Below are positions 63,607 through 64,000 of a stretch of 64,000 bases of DNA, piece after piece (position 1 is the stretch's first letter; every line of letters starts with the position of its first letter). A model generated the notes under the pieces. It was not told the DNA's origin. It did not search any database and saw nothing but the letters and a program-made list of their open reading frames with translations. Source of the stretch: Cyclospora cayetanensis (taxonomy: Eukaryota > Apicomplexa > Conoidasida > Eucoccidiorida > Eimeriidae); assembly GCF_002999335.1 (NCBI RefSeq), contig NW_020312036.1, positions 248,001-312,000 on the forward strand, read 5' to 3'. Made by a program: the position numbers and the translations under genes.

Positions 63607-64000
63607 CTCCCAGCTTTCTTGGCTTGGTTGTTCGTGTATATACGCGTTGGTGCATTCTTCATCAGATTTGTGCAGGAGTTGTGTTGTCAGTACTCGGAAT
63701 AAATTTATTGCGGCCCGGAGGCACGTCGATGCCTCTGCACTGTAGCCACGCGTTTGGCAACAAGGGGAACGCATCCACGTGAAGATTGTCGTCCTCTTCC
63801 GTTTCTGCACAGCCGTATCTTTAAGAGGAATCAATGGCTGCAAATTGTTTAGACACTGAGAAGGCAGCAGTTAGTCTTGCAGGTGGTTGCTTGCCTGTCC
63901 TGTGAGCGAACGGGTAGGGAGGGTCCCTGGGGGCCCCTCGCGGGTACCCACACGGTTATCAGCGGCACTCATGCTCTTCCTTCCCCTAAATGTCCTATAC
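63607..64000. other. Right flank, nothing identified
   Basis: About 390 bases after the tRNA. Short open frames in both strands (for example 63583..63843, minus) overlap the tRNA or lack any domain. Confidence 0.5.

Noticed and set aside
1..64000. Telomeric or subtelomeric arrays, CRISPR, rRNA, prophage or complete transposon
   Set aside because: Isolated TTTAGGG-like words and microsatellites occur, but no tandem telomere array, direct-repeat/spacer array, rRNA sequence or element with terminal repeats was seen.

Overview
The window is intron-dense nuclear DNA of about balanced base composition. Genes have short exons, canonical GT..AG introns, CAG/GA/AT microsatellites and low-complexity Ser/Gln tracts. 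Together with the gene content (a signal-recognition-particle receptor, a Qa-SNARE, a DHHC palmitoyltransferase, an SMUBP2-type helicase and a cation channel) this points to a protist. My best guess is a coccidian apicomplexan of the Cyclospora/Eimeria kind, but that is inference, not proof. No bacterial operon, CRISPR array, rRNA or intact mobile element is visible.

Most genes had to be assembled from exons. I joined exons at splice sites whose phases agree and checked that the join restores known family motifs. Left third: a class-I O-methyltransferase (+, 80..1463), then about 8 kb in which only weak plus-strand exon candidates are seen, then a DHHC palmitoyltransferase on the minus strand (11425 down to about 9500) whose 3' end I could not find. 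Middle: a single-domain voltage-gated-type cation channel (+, 16356..21317), an unknown 558-residue protein (+, 26362..28308), and a three-part fusion of a SAM methyltransferase-like domain, a TPR segment and a Gfo/Idh/MocA oxidoreductase domain (+, 32307..37416, 11 exons, phases closing exactly on 1014 residues).

Right third: a run of minus-strand genes. These are a Qa-SNARE/syntaxin (42073..39977), an unknown 808-residue secreted coiled-coil protein (47902..44089), a small unknown gene (48741..48199), an IGHMBP2/SMUBP2-type helicase with R3H and AN1 domains (55087..50932), and SRP receptor alpha (60624..56197, 15 exons, one apparent GC-AG intron). A plus-strand tRNA-Ala(UGC) lies at 63530..63601.

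There is no evident pathway cluster. SRP receptor, syntaxin and palmitoyltransferase all serve the secretory/membrane system, but their neighbourhood is probably coincidental. The most notable items are the methyltransferase-TPR-oxidoreductase fusion, the channel with a TLEGW pore motif and an arginine-poor S4, and the two large proteins of unknown family. The stretches 1.5-8.5, 11.4-16.3, 21.3-26.3, 28.3-32.3, 37.4-40.0 and 60.6-63.5 kb hold nothing I can identify securely; further short-exon genes may be hidden there.
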